Origin: Candidatus Hermodarchaeota archaeon
GTDB taxonomy: Archaea; Asgardarchaeota; Hermodarchaeia; Hermodarchaeales; Hermodarchaeaceae
Reading direction: 5' to 3'
Assembly: GCA_016840595.1 (NCBI GenBank)
Contig: JAEOSA010000069.1
Location: 1-9,152, forward strand
Length of the DNA stretch: 9,152 bases
The position numbers and the translations under genes are program-made. Shown piece by piece: positions 1-6,131 of the stretch; the first letter of the stretch is position 1; every line of letters starts with the position of its first letter. The notes below the pieces were generated by a model. It ran no database searches and was not told the origin of the DNA. It saw only the letters and a list, made by a program, of their open reading frames with translations.

Positions 1-733
1 AATCATCTAGAATCCGTACTGTTCCAGACCGATGTTCTTTCACATCCAAAATGCGAGGTGGTCGTCGACCTGTTCCAGCTGGTTCAGAATCGAGAATTCG
101 GACACGTCCTTTCAATGGGGTCGTAAAAGCGCTAGTCTGATGACGGTCTTCCCACAGACGGTCCAGAGTCTTCACAATACTCTCTGTATCTTGTTCATAC
201 CAGCCCATAGCTGCGGCATTCAGACCTCGGTCCGATTGGAATTGAGATGGTGGTTCCACGCGGTCTGGTTTCAATAGCACAAAGAATGGTAGGTCCTCTA
301 AAATGCGGTCTAATTCCCCGCGAACTGAATAACAAGCATGTCCCGTGCCGCTCGCTGATAGTCGGGGATGAAAGAGTGGTAATTCTGCTGCAGGTCGAAT
401 CGTACCAATATTTTGGGGATACTCCCGGGGAAGATCGAACACAAACCGATGCTCATACCGGATGGCTCGTGTGCTCGTTAACGAGTCAGGCTCCCTTACA
501 AATCCAGGGAGGTTTCGCATAATAAACCGAACTCGTTTGTATGCACCATCCCGATATCGGCTGATAATGGCTACAGTGAAATCTGCATTAGACCATGTGG
601 TGTCCTCCCGAATTGGTGGATCCGGTTGCCAACCCCTTCGACCGTACAGATTACTCATTGTATCAAAGAACGTGTGAATTTGCGTTTCGACTCGAGCGTT
701 GAACAACTCCGTTGAGAATACTGGACGCGACAT
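1..733 (-). CDS. E2-like (UBC-fold) ubiquitin-conjugating protein, 3' end beyond window
   Basis: The frame is open from an ATG at 733 to the left edge, giving 244 visible residues with no stop. The core resembles an E2 (UBC) fold: strand FVFDLP then REYP (residues 97-106), then FHPR at 121-124 where canonical E2s have HPN, then Cys134 in HACYS as the candidate thioester cysteine. A C-terminal helix with LNAAAMGWYEQD (171-182) resembles the late E2 helix LN.AA..Y..D. E2 enzymes carry a ubiquitin-like protein as a thioester and pass it to a target. The N-terminal 90 residues extend beyond a minimal UBC domain. After the fold, RILD recurs three times (212-215, 227-230, 240-243). The HPN Asn is replaced by Arg, as often seen in divergent prokaryotic E2-like proteins, so activity is uncertain. 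A GGGGGAAG ribosome-binding site precedes the ATG. The gene lies 49 bp downstream of the Ubl gene on the same strand. It could alternatively be an inactive E2/RWD relative. Confidence 0.72.
   Translation of the reverse strand, partial: MSRPVFSTELFNARVETQIHTFFDTMSNLYGRRGWQPDPPIREDTTWSNADFTVAIISRYRDGAYKRVRFIMRNLPGFVREPDSLTSTRAIRYEHRFVFDLPREYPQNIGTIRPAAELPLFHPRLSASGTGHACYSVRGELDRILEDLPFFVLLKPDRVEPPSQFQSDRGLNAAAMGWYEQDTESIVKTLDRLWEDRHQTSAFTTPLKGRVRILDSEPAGTGRRPPRILDVKEHRSGTVRILDD
5..103 (-). repeat. three RILD (VxIL-D) short motifs in the E2-like C-terminal tail
   Basis: The tail after the UBC-like domain reads VRILDSE (from residue 211), PRILDVKE (from 226) and VRILDD (from 239), with spacings of 15 and 13 residues. 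Two of the three fit the general pattern V-x-[IL]-[IL] followed by acidic residues that is known for SUMO-interacting motifs in eukaryotes. The repeat itself is directly visible. Any role in binding the neighbouring Ubl is inference, and short hydrophobic motifs like this occur by chance. Confidence 0.5.
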
Positions 734-782
734 GGCAAGCTTCCCCCAATCCTTTGATTAGCAAGGAGTAAGAATTCTCTCT

Positions 783-1109
783 TTAGAACGAGAACCCTAC
801 TTCCGGTACGACATCTAAGAGGAAGAACTCATCATCAGTGATTTTAGGTTCCAATTCTCCAAAGGTGGCACCGGGGCTTAATCGGGTGGGTTCTGGGGCT
901 TTTCGAATTAGAACGAATTCTGGACGCTGATCTCCAATCTTGGCTTTCGCCCAATCATCAACACTCACACCTTCATCCCGCGCTTGAGTTACAAGGGTGC
1001 GAATCACTTCTTCAACGCGGGTTTCTTCATCAATACCAATTCGAAATTCCTTCTGGCGTGGCTCAACATCCACAATGATTGAGCGCCAAAAACCTTCTTC
1101 ACTGCTCAT
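783..1109 (-). CDS. small ubiquitin-like (beta-grasp) protein
   Basis: This 108-residue protein has the layout of a ubiquitin-like fold. A beta hairpin (IIVDVEPRQKEFRIGID, 11-27) is followed by a helix (about 31-48). Then come the strand EFVLIRK (64-70), a turn ending in TRLSPGATFGEL (75-86) like the conserved L-x-P-x-x-T-L-x-E turn of YukD-like and bacterial Ubls, and a last strand DDEFFLLDVVPEV (92-104). Ubls are conjugated to targets through a C-terminal glycine. Here the chain ends GFSF with no Gly-Gly, so it either needs trimming, uses another chemistry, or acts as a non-covalent partner. It is the first gene of a minus-strand pair with the E2-like gene and is transcribed divergently from the SMC operon. 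AGGTGAT lies upstream of the ATG as the ribosome-binding site. Fold assignment is by eye; sequence identity to ubiquitin is low. Confidence 0.65.
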   Translation of the reverse strand: MSSEEGFWRSIIVDVEPRQKEFRIGIDEETRVEEVIRTLVTQARDEGVSVDDWAKAKIGDQRPEFVLIRKAPEPTRLSPGATFGELEPKITDDEFFLLDVVPEVGFSF

Positions 1110-1145
1110 GACAAATCACCTATCTGGGGAGGCGCGTAGCACACA

Positions 1146-1160
1146 CTTTAACTTTTCTCG
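1146..1160 (-). promoter_or_regulatory. candidate BRE/TATA promoter of the Ubl gene
   Basis: On the minus strand this reads CGAGAAAAGTTAAAG: a purine-rich BRE-like stretch followed by a TATA-like TTAAAG. It lies about 37-50 bp upstream of the Ubl ATG, which allows a start site about 25 bp downstream and a short leader carrying the AGGTGAT ribosome-binding site. It resembles GAAAGTTTAAGA on the other strand near the SMC gene. Assignment is by motif only. Confidence 0.35.
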
Positions 1161-1179
1161 ATGCTAACTCGCCTTCTCG

Positions 1180-1197
1180 ACCTTGTTTAATCAAGGT
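1180..1197. promoter_or_regulatory. 18-bp near-perfect palindrome, candidate operator
   Basis: ACCTTGTTTAATCAAGGT matches its own reverse complement at 16 of 18 positions, with arms ACCTTG and CAAGGT. It sits between the two candidate divergent promoters, the usual place for a dimeric repressor or activator site. No regulator gene is visible in the window. It could be coincidental, but perfect 6-bp arms in a gap of under 200 bp are notable. Confidence 0.4.
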
Positions 1198-1253
1198 TGG
1201 AAATATGTCGGTGTAAAAAGATGCAGAAGTGGCGCCCTGTCCTCCGATTAAGT

Positions 1254-1265
1254 GAAAGTTTAAGA
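1254..1265 (+). promoter_or_regulatory. candidate BRE/TATA promoter of the SMC operon
   Basis: GAAAGTTTAAGA has a purine-rich BRE-like half and a TATA-like TTTAAG. A start site about 25 bp downstream would give a leader of some 40-50 nt before the ATG at 1334. The box is weak compared with the one ahead of the Eis-like gene. Confidence 0.3.
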
Positions 1266-1303
1266 GTCATGGTCTAGTTTGAGTTAGTGAATAACGTCAC
1301 CGA

Positions 1304-4234
1304 ATGAAAAACGCGTGGGAGATAGGTAGACGTATGACCACTAGGCAAGAGCTATCGCCTTCAATTCCACCATTGGCATTTCGAAGCATCCGCCTAGTGA
1401 ACTTTGTCATTCACCGCGATACAACCGTTCGTTTAGATGCCTCTCCAATTGTTTTGATAACGGGTTCAAATGGAAGTGGTAAAACCCTCATTCTCGATGC
1501 TTTGCTCTATGCTATTGGTGTAGAATCTCGACGGGTCCAGCGACAACGGAACGCGGCTTTCATTGGGCGTTTTGAAAAGTATGCCGAAGTTATTTTAGAA
1601 CTGAATAATTATCAATTGAATGGAAGACGAATACTCACTAGTCCTGATCCTGCATTGGCGAAAATCCTTGACCGGGACGTAGTATCGATTCGTCTGCGAA
1701 TTCATCCTAGTAACCGAATTTCTTACTGGCTTAATGGACAACGATCCCTTAATGGTTCTCAAATCACGCGTACTGATATTCGGAAACTCTTTCAAGCTGC
1801 TGGATTATTCGGGGATTCTCCACTATCAATCACTGAAGCCGAAACCCTCGACCATTTTGCTTCCCAATCACCAAAACGAAAATTTGAGACGCTCCTCAAT
1901 GAAACAGGTTTAAGGAATTGGATGGAAAAACTTGAGGAAGCACGACTCCTAGTTCTACAAGCCAAGGCAAATGTTAAGCCCTTGGAGTATCGAATACGAC
2001 ACGAGGAACAACGATTACAACTGTTGAAAACTGCATATGAAGCGTTTCTTCAAAAACAAAAACTGCAAGAGCGACTGCAGGTTCTCGATAATGAGGCTGC
2101 TTGGGCAGAAGTAGCCTATCGAGAAGAATTAGCCGAACAGCTCCAAACCCAAATATCAAATCAGGAGGCGCTTTTAGCCACAGAAAATACGAATCTGGCT
2201 AGGCTCGATGACCGACGAGCTGAACTTATTTCTAAATATGAACGTGTACGAGAAAAGAAAGAAAAGCTGCAAGGAAAGCTGGAGTCAGTTCGGGATCAGC
2301 AGATGCAGGCTAGAGGTCGCCGTCAAGGATTTGATAATGAATTAAACACAGTTAATGCCCAGATTCAACGCTATTCAAAATCTAAGCGCCCACGGACAAA
2401 GAAAACCAAAGAATCTGTGTTACAACAAGAGCTAACCAGCTTTGCGAATGAACGTGATCAGCTAGATGAACAACTGGCTAGCCTTCGACAGGATATTACA
2501 GCAACCGAGGAAGAATTGTTTACCCAACCACAACGTTATCCCCGGTATGAAGAAACCATTCTACGTGCTTGCCAGCGGTTCCGCGAAGGGCTTGATCAAC
2601 GCGTACTCTCCGATTCTGTGATAGGTCCCATTTTCACACTTATTGGTATGAAACCAGAACATGCTCATCACGAAACCGCAGTAAAACTCGCTATAGGCCG
2701 ATACAATTATGCCTTCATTGCTCTGAACCGTGAAGCTTTCAGCGAGGCAAAAACCCTTTTTGACCAACTTTGGCCTCAAGAAAAACCAAACCTAGTAGTT
2801 GCTCGAACCAATCCAACAACAGCGATAAATCGTAATCGACCCGAAGTGTCTCCTCCAGTGTTCGGATGGGCAGCAGATCTCATAGAAGGCGACACCTATG
2901 CAGTGAGTTTTCTGAGTCGCGTCATCAACACCGCTGTCGCAGAAGAGTCTGCAGATCCAAACTCCCTAGTAGATGCCACACAACAACTCAATGGCAACAT
3001 CATCACCAGTGAAGGATCCAGTTTTTACCTCCGCATCGGCGCCTTTGCCCGACCCCCCCGCCCCGTCACCATCAACCTAGGTACCCCACTTCGCGAGTTG
3101 GGATTAATCCAGGACACGGCAAAAATCCGACAACTCCTTCGGGAACTCCGCGAAGAAGAAGCACGATTAATGCGCGATCGGATGCGGGCCAACTCGGAAA
3201 TCAGTCAACTCCGAGTGCAACTCCAAGATTTACGGCACGGACAAACTGCTACACTTACTGACATGGAGAAAACCACACTTGTCTCAGATTTAGAACTCCG
3301 TGCGGCTGAATTACAGCAACAAATCTTGGAACTAGATAATCAAAGTGATGCATGGGGTCAAGATTATCAAAACCAATCAGCTGAGCTCTCCCCACTCAAT
3401 TCCCGATTACAAAAAATCGAGGGGCAACTCCAAAATCTAGATGCTCGTCGGACTCGTCGTTCGGCGATAATAGACCAAATCACCCAAGAACTCCGTCAGC
3501 GCGAAGATGAATTCAAACACATAATGAATCAAGCAAAAGAATTTCGAAAAACAGCAAAATCGTTGGGAGAACGACCTCAGGAAGTCCGCACGCCTTCCGT
3601 TGTTCGAGACGAGCAACTGCAAATTCAAGCGATGATAACCACAATCACCGCAACGGCGAAGGATCGCACGGCCTTTGAAGAGCAAGAAAAAGTTGTGTCG
3701 CAACTTCATGATTATCTCAAAGAACGTCAGCTTCATCTTGAAAACCTCATGACAGATGTTGAACGCCGTTTAACGGAATGGAGACACCAGCTAGAACGAA
3801 CAGTCGAAATGCTCAATCTTCGAATGAATCAACTTCTTAGCCACTTCTTGAAACAAGTCAAACTCATAGTTCGTTTTCCTGATGAACCAAGCCGAGCGGA
3901 ATTGCATCTTCAACTTGCGATTAATCGAAAGGGCGATTGGCGTACTTATCAAGAAATGTCAGGTGGTGAGCGAGTTCTTGCCACTCAGACCTTTATCCTT
4001 GCATTACATACACTCGCAAAGAGTCCCCTCCATGTCATTGATGAATTCACACAACGTCTGGATGAGGCCAGTCGGGCAGCTGTCCTTAGCGTTGTGCAAC
4101 GAACTCTAACCCTTAGTAGTGAAGACACACTCATTCCACCGCAGTTTCTCTTGATGGCGCCTTCGACCGTGGGGCTCCAAATCCCCGAGACCATGCATCA
4201 CATAGTGCTTCTGAAAGGGGAGGTGAAATCCTAA
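1304..4234 (+). CDS. SMC ATPase of Smc5/6 type
   Basis: This is a 976-residue SMC protein (numbered from the ATG at 1304; the ribosome-binding site favours 1334). Order of parts: ATPase head N-half with Walker A GSNGSGKT (54-61), coiled coil (about 195-400), hinge (about 425-580, around VIGPIFTLIG, 429-438), returning coiled coil, and head C-half with signature MSGGER (885-890) and Walker B HVIDEF (910-915; D913, E914). Features recalled from Smc5/6 are present: NF.IH after the first strand, DSPLS then HFASQSP before the coil (compare DNPVS in Smc6), SPLHVIDEF like Smc6 SPFRCLDEF, TQRLD like Smc5 NQGMD, and QFLLMAPS like Smc6 QFILLTPQ. At 976 residues it is shorter than canonical Smc (about 1,150-1,200), with shorter arms. 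It should bind ATP, dimerise and entrap DNA. It is first in a four-gene operon and no second SMC is present, so a homodimer is inferred. A basic patch KSKRPRTKKTK (349-359) lies in the arm. Confidence 0.9.
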   Translation: MKNAWEIGRRMTTRQELSPSIPPLAFRSIRLVNFVIHRDTTVRLDASPIVLITGSNGSGKTLILDALLYAIGVESRRVQRQRNAAFIGRFEKYAEVILELNNYQLNGRRILTSPDPALAKILDRDVVSIRLRIHPSNRISYWLNGQRSLNGSQITRTDIRKLFQAAGLFGDSPLSITEAETLDHFASQSPKRKFETLLNETGLRNWMEKLEEARLLVLQAKANVKPLEYRIRHEEQRLQLLKTAYEAFLQKQKLQERLQVLDNEAAWAEVAYREELAEQLQTQISNQEALLATENTNLARLDDRRAELISKYERVREKKEKLQGKLESVRDQQMQARGRRQGFDNELNTVNAQIQRYSKSKRPRTKKTKESVLQQELTSFANERDQLDEQLASLRQDITATEEELFTQPQRYPRYEETILRACQRFREGLDQRVLSDSVIGPIFTLIGMKPEHAHHETAVKLAIGRYNYAFIALNREAFSEAKTLFDQLWPQEKPNLVVARTNPTTAINRNRPEVSPPVFGWAADLIEGDTYAVSFLSRVINTAVAEESADPNSLVDATQQLNGNIITSEGSSFYLRIGAFARPPRPVTINLGTPLRELGLIQDTAKIRQLLRELREEEARLMRDRMRANSEISQLRVQLQDLRHGQTATLTDMEKTTLVSDLELRAAELQQQILELDNQSDAWGQDYQNQSAELSPLNSRLQKIEGQLQNLDARRTRRSAIIDQITQELRQREDEFKHIMNQAKEFRKTAKSLGERPQEVRTPSVVRDEQLQIQAMITTITATAKDRTAFEEQEKVVSQLHDYLKERQLHLENLMTDVERRLTEWRHQLERTVEMLNLRMNQLLSHFLKQVKLIVRFPDEPSRAELHLQLAINRKGDWRTYQEMSGGERVLATQTFILALHTLAKSPLHVIDEFTQRLDEASRAAVLSVVQRTLTLSSEDTLIPPQFLLMAPSTVGLQIPETMHHIVLLKGEVKS
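1317..1330 (+). promoter_or_regulatory. ribosome-binding site favouring the SMC start at 1334
   Basis: GGGAGATAGGTAGA lies just upstream of the in-frame ATG at 1334 and contains GGGAG and AGGT anti-Shine-Dalgarno matches. The earlier ATG at 1304 has no purine-rich stretch before it. This supports a start 10 codons into the longest frame. Confidence 0.4.
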
Positions 4235-5031
4235 TGCTATCAAATGAAACCTCCACCTATCTTCGTGCATTCCCTCGCCGGAAAGCTTGGTATGAAACTT
4301 TCCAACATAATTACAAACGTAACCGATTAACACCCTTTGGAACTAAACGAATTACCATCACGTTGTGGAATCTTACCAAGAAATACGAAGGGGCTTTGAA
4401 GCAAAAGGATATCATTCCTGTGAAAGAAGCTGAGATTGATCGGGAAGAAGTAGCCGATGCATATCGAGTCCTAGAAACCCCCTGGGAACGGAATCTTGAC
4501 GGTCGATTTTACCATACCCTCGCCATCATGCAACACCACCGTGATTCTCATCTAGCAGCACCTGAACTAGCCCCAGAAGAATGGATTATCCACTTCGCAG
4601 AGGAAGTCAAACGGCGAGCTACACCTCTAATGTTTTTAGTGAACCGTGAACGTTCAGTTCCATCCTTCTCCCTTCCCAATACTGATGACCCAGTAACAAT
4701 GTCAGAAGCACCCACTCGTGATGATCAACACGCGATGAAGCAACATCAGGTTCCCTTTTCAGAGGTATCAATCGAATCACTTGATACACTGAGAAACACG
4801 CTTCATATGCGGCTTCAAGGAAAGCGGTTCAAATACTCTGAATTATCGGATTACTTGACAAATTGGGAATTGGACCTTCTTAGCCAAATGATTCGTGATA
4901 ATTCAATTCCTGCACTCTTCGACAAAACCTCTGTAAAATTTCTATCAACACACAAAGAACCCTCAGCTAATGCGATTTTTGCCGCTGTTGCCATTGAAAC
5001 GAAAAAATACGTGGAGGTACGTCGTCGATGA
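4234..5031 (+). CDS. putative kleisin (Nse4-like by context)
   Basis: This 265-residue protein has no clear motif hits by eye. It is called a kleisin because it lies between an SMC and a KITE gene, the standard place of the ring-closing subunit, and its layout fits. There is a helical N-terminal part (about 5-135), a variable linker rich in Pro, Asp and Ser (about 140-175), and a C-terminal segment (about 178-240, including FKYSELSDYLTNWELDLLSQ) that could be the small winged helix by which kleisins cap one SMC head. Kleisins are known to bridge the neck of one SMC and the head of the other, and to bind KITE subunits through the linker. Its ATG overlaps the SMC stop (TAATG), preceded by the strong site GGGGAGGTGA at 4217-4226, so translation is coupled. 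Sequence alone would not identify it. Confidence 0.55.
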   Translation: MLSNETSTYLRAFPRRKAWYETFQHNYKRNRLTPFGTKRITITLWNLTKKYEGALKQKDIIPVKEAEIDREEVADAYRVLETPWERNLDGRFYHTLAIMQHHRDSHLAAPELAPEEWIIHFAEEVKRRATPLMFLVNRERSVPSFSLPNTDDPVTMSEAPTRDDQHAMKQHQVPFSEVSIESLDTLRNTLHMRLQGKRFKYSELSDYLTNWELDLLSQMIRDNSIPALFDKTSVKFLSTHKEPSANAIFAAVAIETKKYVEVRRR

Positions 5032-5669
5032 CAACAGACCCTAATACTCCTGATGACGTGCCTAGCCCTCCAGATGTCAAGGAAGAGGAGGAATTTGAAC
5101 AACGGCATCTTCTTGGTCAACTCTTTGCTGCTCTCACAGCACGATATCGAAACGAAGAAGGACAGTTGAATATCGGGGTCAAACGGCAAGACTTGCAAGA
5201 TGCTCTCCATATCAACAAGACCGGACTAACAAGGCTCCTTGATTTACTCCGCCAAGAAATCGCACCGTTAGGTCTGGAACTCGTCGAATATCGACTCGGT
5301 CGTGATACCCTGTACTGTATTCGAACCCTCTATGGAGTACCGGGAGAACTCTCAGATCCCGAATACGCTGTCTTAGGTGTCATCATTGCCACGATTGAAC
5401 GAGCTAGTTCAACCAGACGCCCTCGACGAATCGCCACCAAAGATATTGAAACTGTGCTTGTTGCCCGCGGTCGACTCTCTCGCTATCAATTAGACCGGAT
5501 TCTTCGTCGACTTGTTGAATTGGGGTACATCACACGCACAGCTCGACGAATCACCTATGGACCCCGACTGGAATTAGAATTTGATGCTGAACGACGCGAA
5601 GCGATTGCGAATGCATCGACTATCTATCTTGCCGGTGCCACAGCAGCTCAGGAAGGTGAAAAACCATGA
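5028..5669 (+). CDS. KITE-family tandem winged-helix SMC subunit, Nse3/MAGE-like
   Basis: This 213-residue protein starts with an acidic tail (1-25). Winged helix 1 spans about 27-100 (LLGQLFAALTARY; a helix-turn-helix with NKTGLTRLLDLL; wing ending YCIRTLY). Winged helix 2 spans about 108-185 (LSDPEYAVLGVIIATIER; LDRILRRLVELGYI; then ITYGPRLELEF). Tandem winged helices at about 200 residues are the signature of KITE proteins (ScpB, MukE, Nse1, Nse3), which bind the kleisin linker. The L..PEYAVL.VI opening and the YGPR..LEF end of the second domain recall the MAGE/Nse3 family (E..VL.VIL and WGPRA..E, from memory). That points to an Nse3-like rather than ScpB-like member. The ATG overlaps the previous stop by four bases (ATGA), with GGAGGT at 5013-5018. 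The Nse3 subtype is less certain than the KITE call. Confidence 0.75.
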   Translation: MTTDPNTPDDVPSPPDVKEEEEFEQRHLLGQLFAALTARYRNEEGQLNIGVKRQDLQDALHINKTGLTRLLDLLRQEIAPLGLELVEYRLGRDTLYCIRTLYGVPGELSDPEYAVLGVIIATIERASSTRRPRRIATKDIETVLVARGRLSRYQLDRILRRLVELGYITRTARRITYGPRLELEFDAERREAIANASTIYLAGATAAQEGEKP

Positions 5670-6124
5670 AGTTAGACCTCTCCACTGTGGGCATTACTTG
5701 TATGGCCTGTGGGTCCCGAACCACGTTAGAGCAGGCTATTCACGACGGGTGGCATCAATGTGTTCGGTGTCAATTTTTCGTTGACCCTCAATGTCTTGAA
5801 ATTGTCCACTCAACCATGGGTGGTGTCTGCCCCTCATTTAGCCAAGGCGTTCCTCGCCATACTCTGCAACCCACCGATATTCCCTCTGAGCAGATCCTCA
5901 TCTTCGTCAAAGATCAATACCAAAAAGGACGAGTAGGGGCTTTAATTGATAATCTGTTCTATTCGAAACCGTCTCCGCTTTTGCGCCCCCAACACGATTC
6001 ACAGATTCATATGTCCTCGGAAGAACCCCTTACCCGTGAAGAAATCTGGCAACGATTTGGCCTCGTCTTAGTCCGACGAACGCAAGGGAAATGGGTGACC
6101 TGGGAAAAAGTAGGAAACACCTAA
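5666..6124 (+). CDS. small zinc-binding protein, possible Nse1-RING-like subunit
   Basis: This 152-residue protein ends the SMC operon. The first 58 residues are rich in potential zinc ligands: C12-x2-C15, H30, C32-x2-C35, C43, H48 and C55. That is enough for two zinc sites, as in RING or other treble-clef domains, though the spacing does not match the C4HC3 pattern of Nse1. The C-terminal part (about 118-150; LTREEIWQRFGLVLVRR then KWVTWEKV) could be a small helix-plus-hairpin domain. In eukaryotic Smc5/6, Nse1 combines a KITE domain with a RING and works as a ubiquitin ligase beside Nse3. Here the zinc domain would be a separate polypeptide next to the KITE protein. An E3-like role is inferred only from position and from the Ubl/E2 genes across the divergent promoter. 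It could instead be a plain zinc ribbon. The ATG overlaps the KITE stop (ATGA), with GGAAGGTGA at 5651-5659. Confidence 0.6.
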   Translation: MKLDLSTVGITCMACGSRTTLEQAIHDGWHQCVRCQFFVDPQCLEIVHSTMGGVCPSFSQGVPRHTLQPTDIPSEQILIFVKDQYQKGRVGALIDNLFYSKPSPLLRPQHDSQIHMSSEEPLTREEIWQRFGLVLVRRTQGKWVTWEKVGNT

Positions 6125-6131
6125 GTTCCTC

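Larger units (their letters stand above)
1110..1303. promoter_or_regulatory. divergent intergenic region between Ubl/E2-like and SMC operons
   Basis: About 194 bp separate two operons pointing away from each other. The region contains a candidate BRE/TATA element for each side and an 18-bp near-palindrome between them. No ORF or structured RNA gene is evident. The arrangement suggests that both operons share a control region, which is the main positional argument that they work together. Confidence 0.55.

Noticed and set aside
32..677. Three plus-strand open frames in the left 700 bp
   Set aside because: They overlap the minus-strand E2-like gene, have no good ribosome-binding site and low-complexity-like composition (Ser, Trp and Cys rich); the minus-strand frame is continuous with UBC motifs.
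3053..3059. Run of seven C residues in the SMC gene as a possible frameshift site
   Set aside because: The frame is continuous through it and the protein keeps sensible sequence on both sides (end of the hinge into the second coil).
3437..3736. 99-aa minus-strand frame inside the SMC gene
   Set aside because: It is antisense to the conserved coiled-coil region, hydrophobic and Phe/Leu-rich as expected from antisense of Glu/Lys/Gln codons, with no supporting start signal.
1304..5669. Canonical Smc-ScpAB condensin
   Set aside because: The SMC is short, its head motifs (SGGER, IDEF, QFLLMAPS) resemble Smc5/6, the KITE has a GPR motif, and a fourth zinc gene is coupled to the operon.
1304..6124. 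Wadjet (JetABCD) or MukBEF anti-plasmid system
   Set aside because: No JetD-like nuclease gene is present, the gene order starts with the SMC, and the SMC has a clear hinge and Smc5/6-like Walker B region rather than MukB/JetC features.
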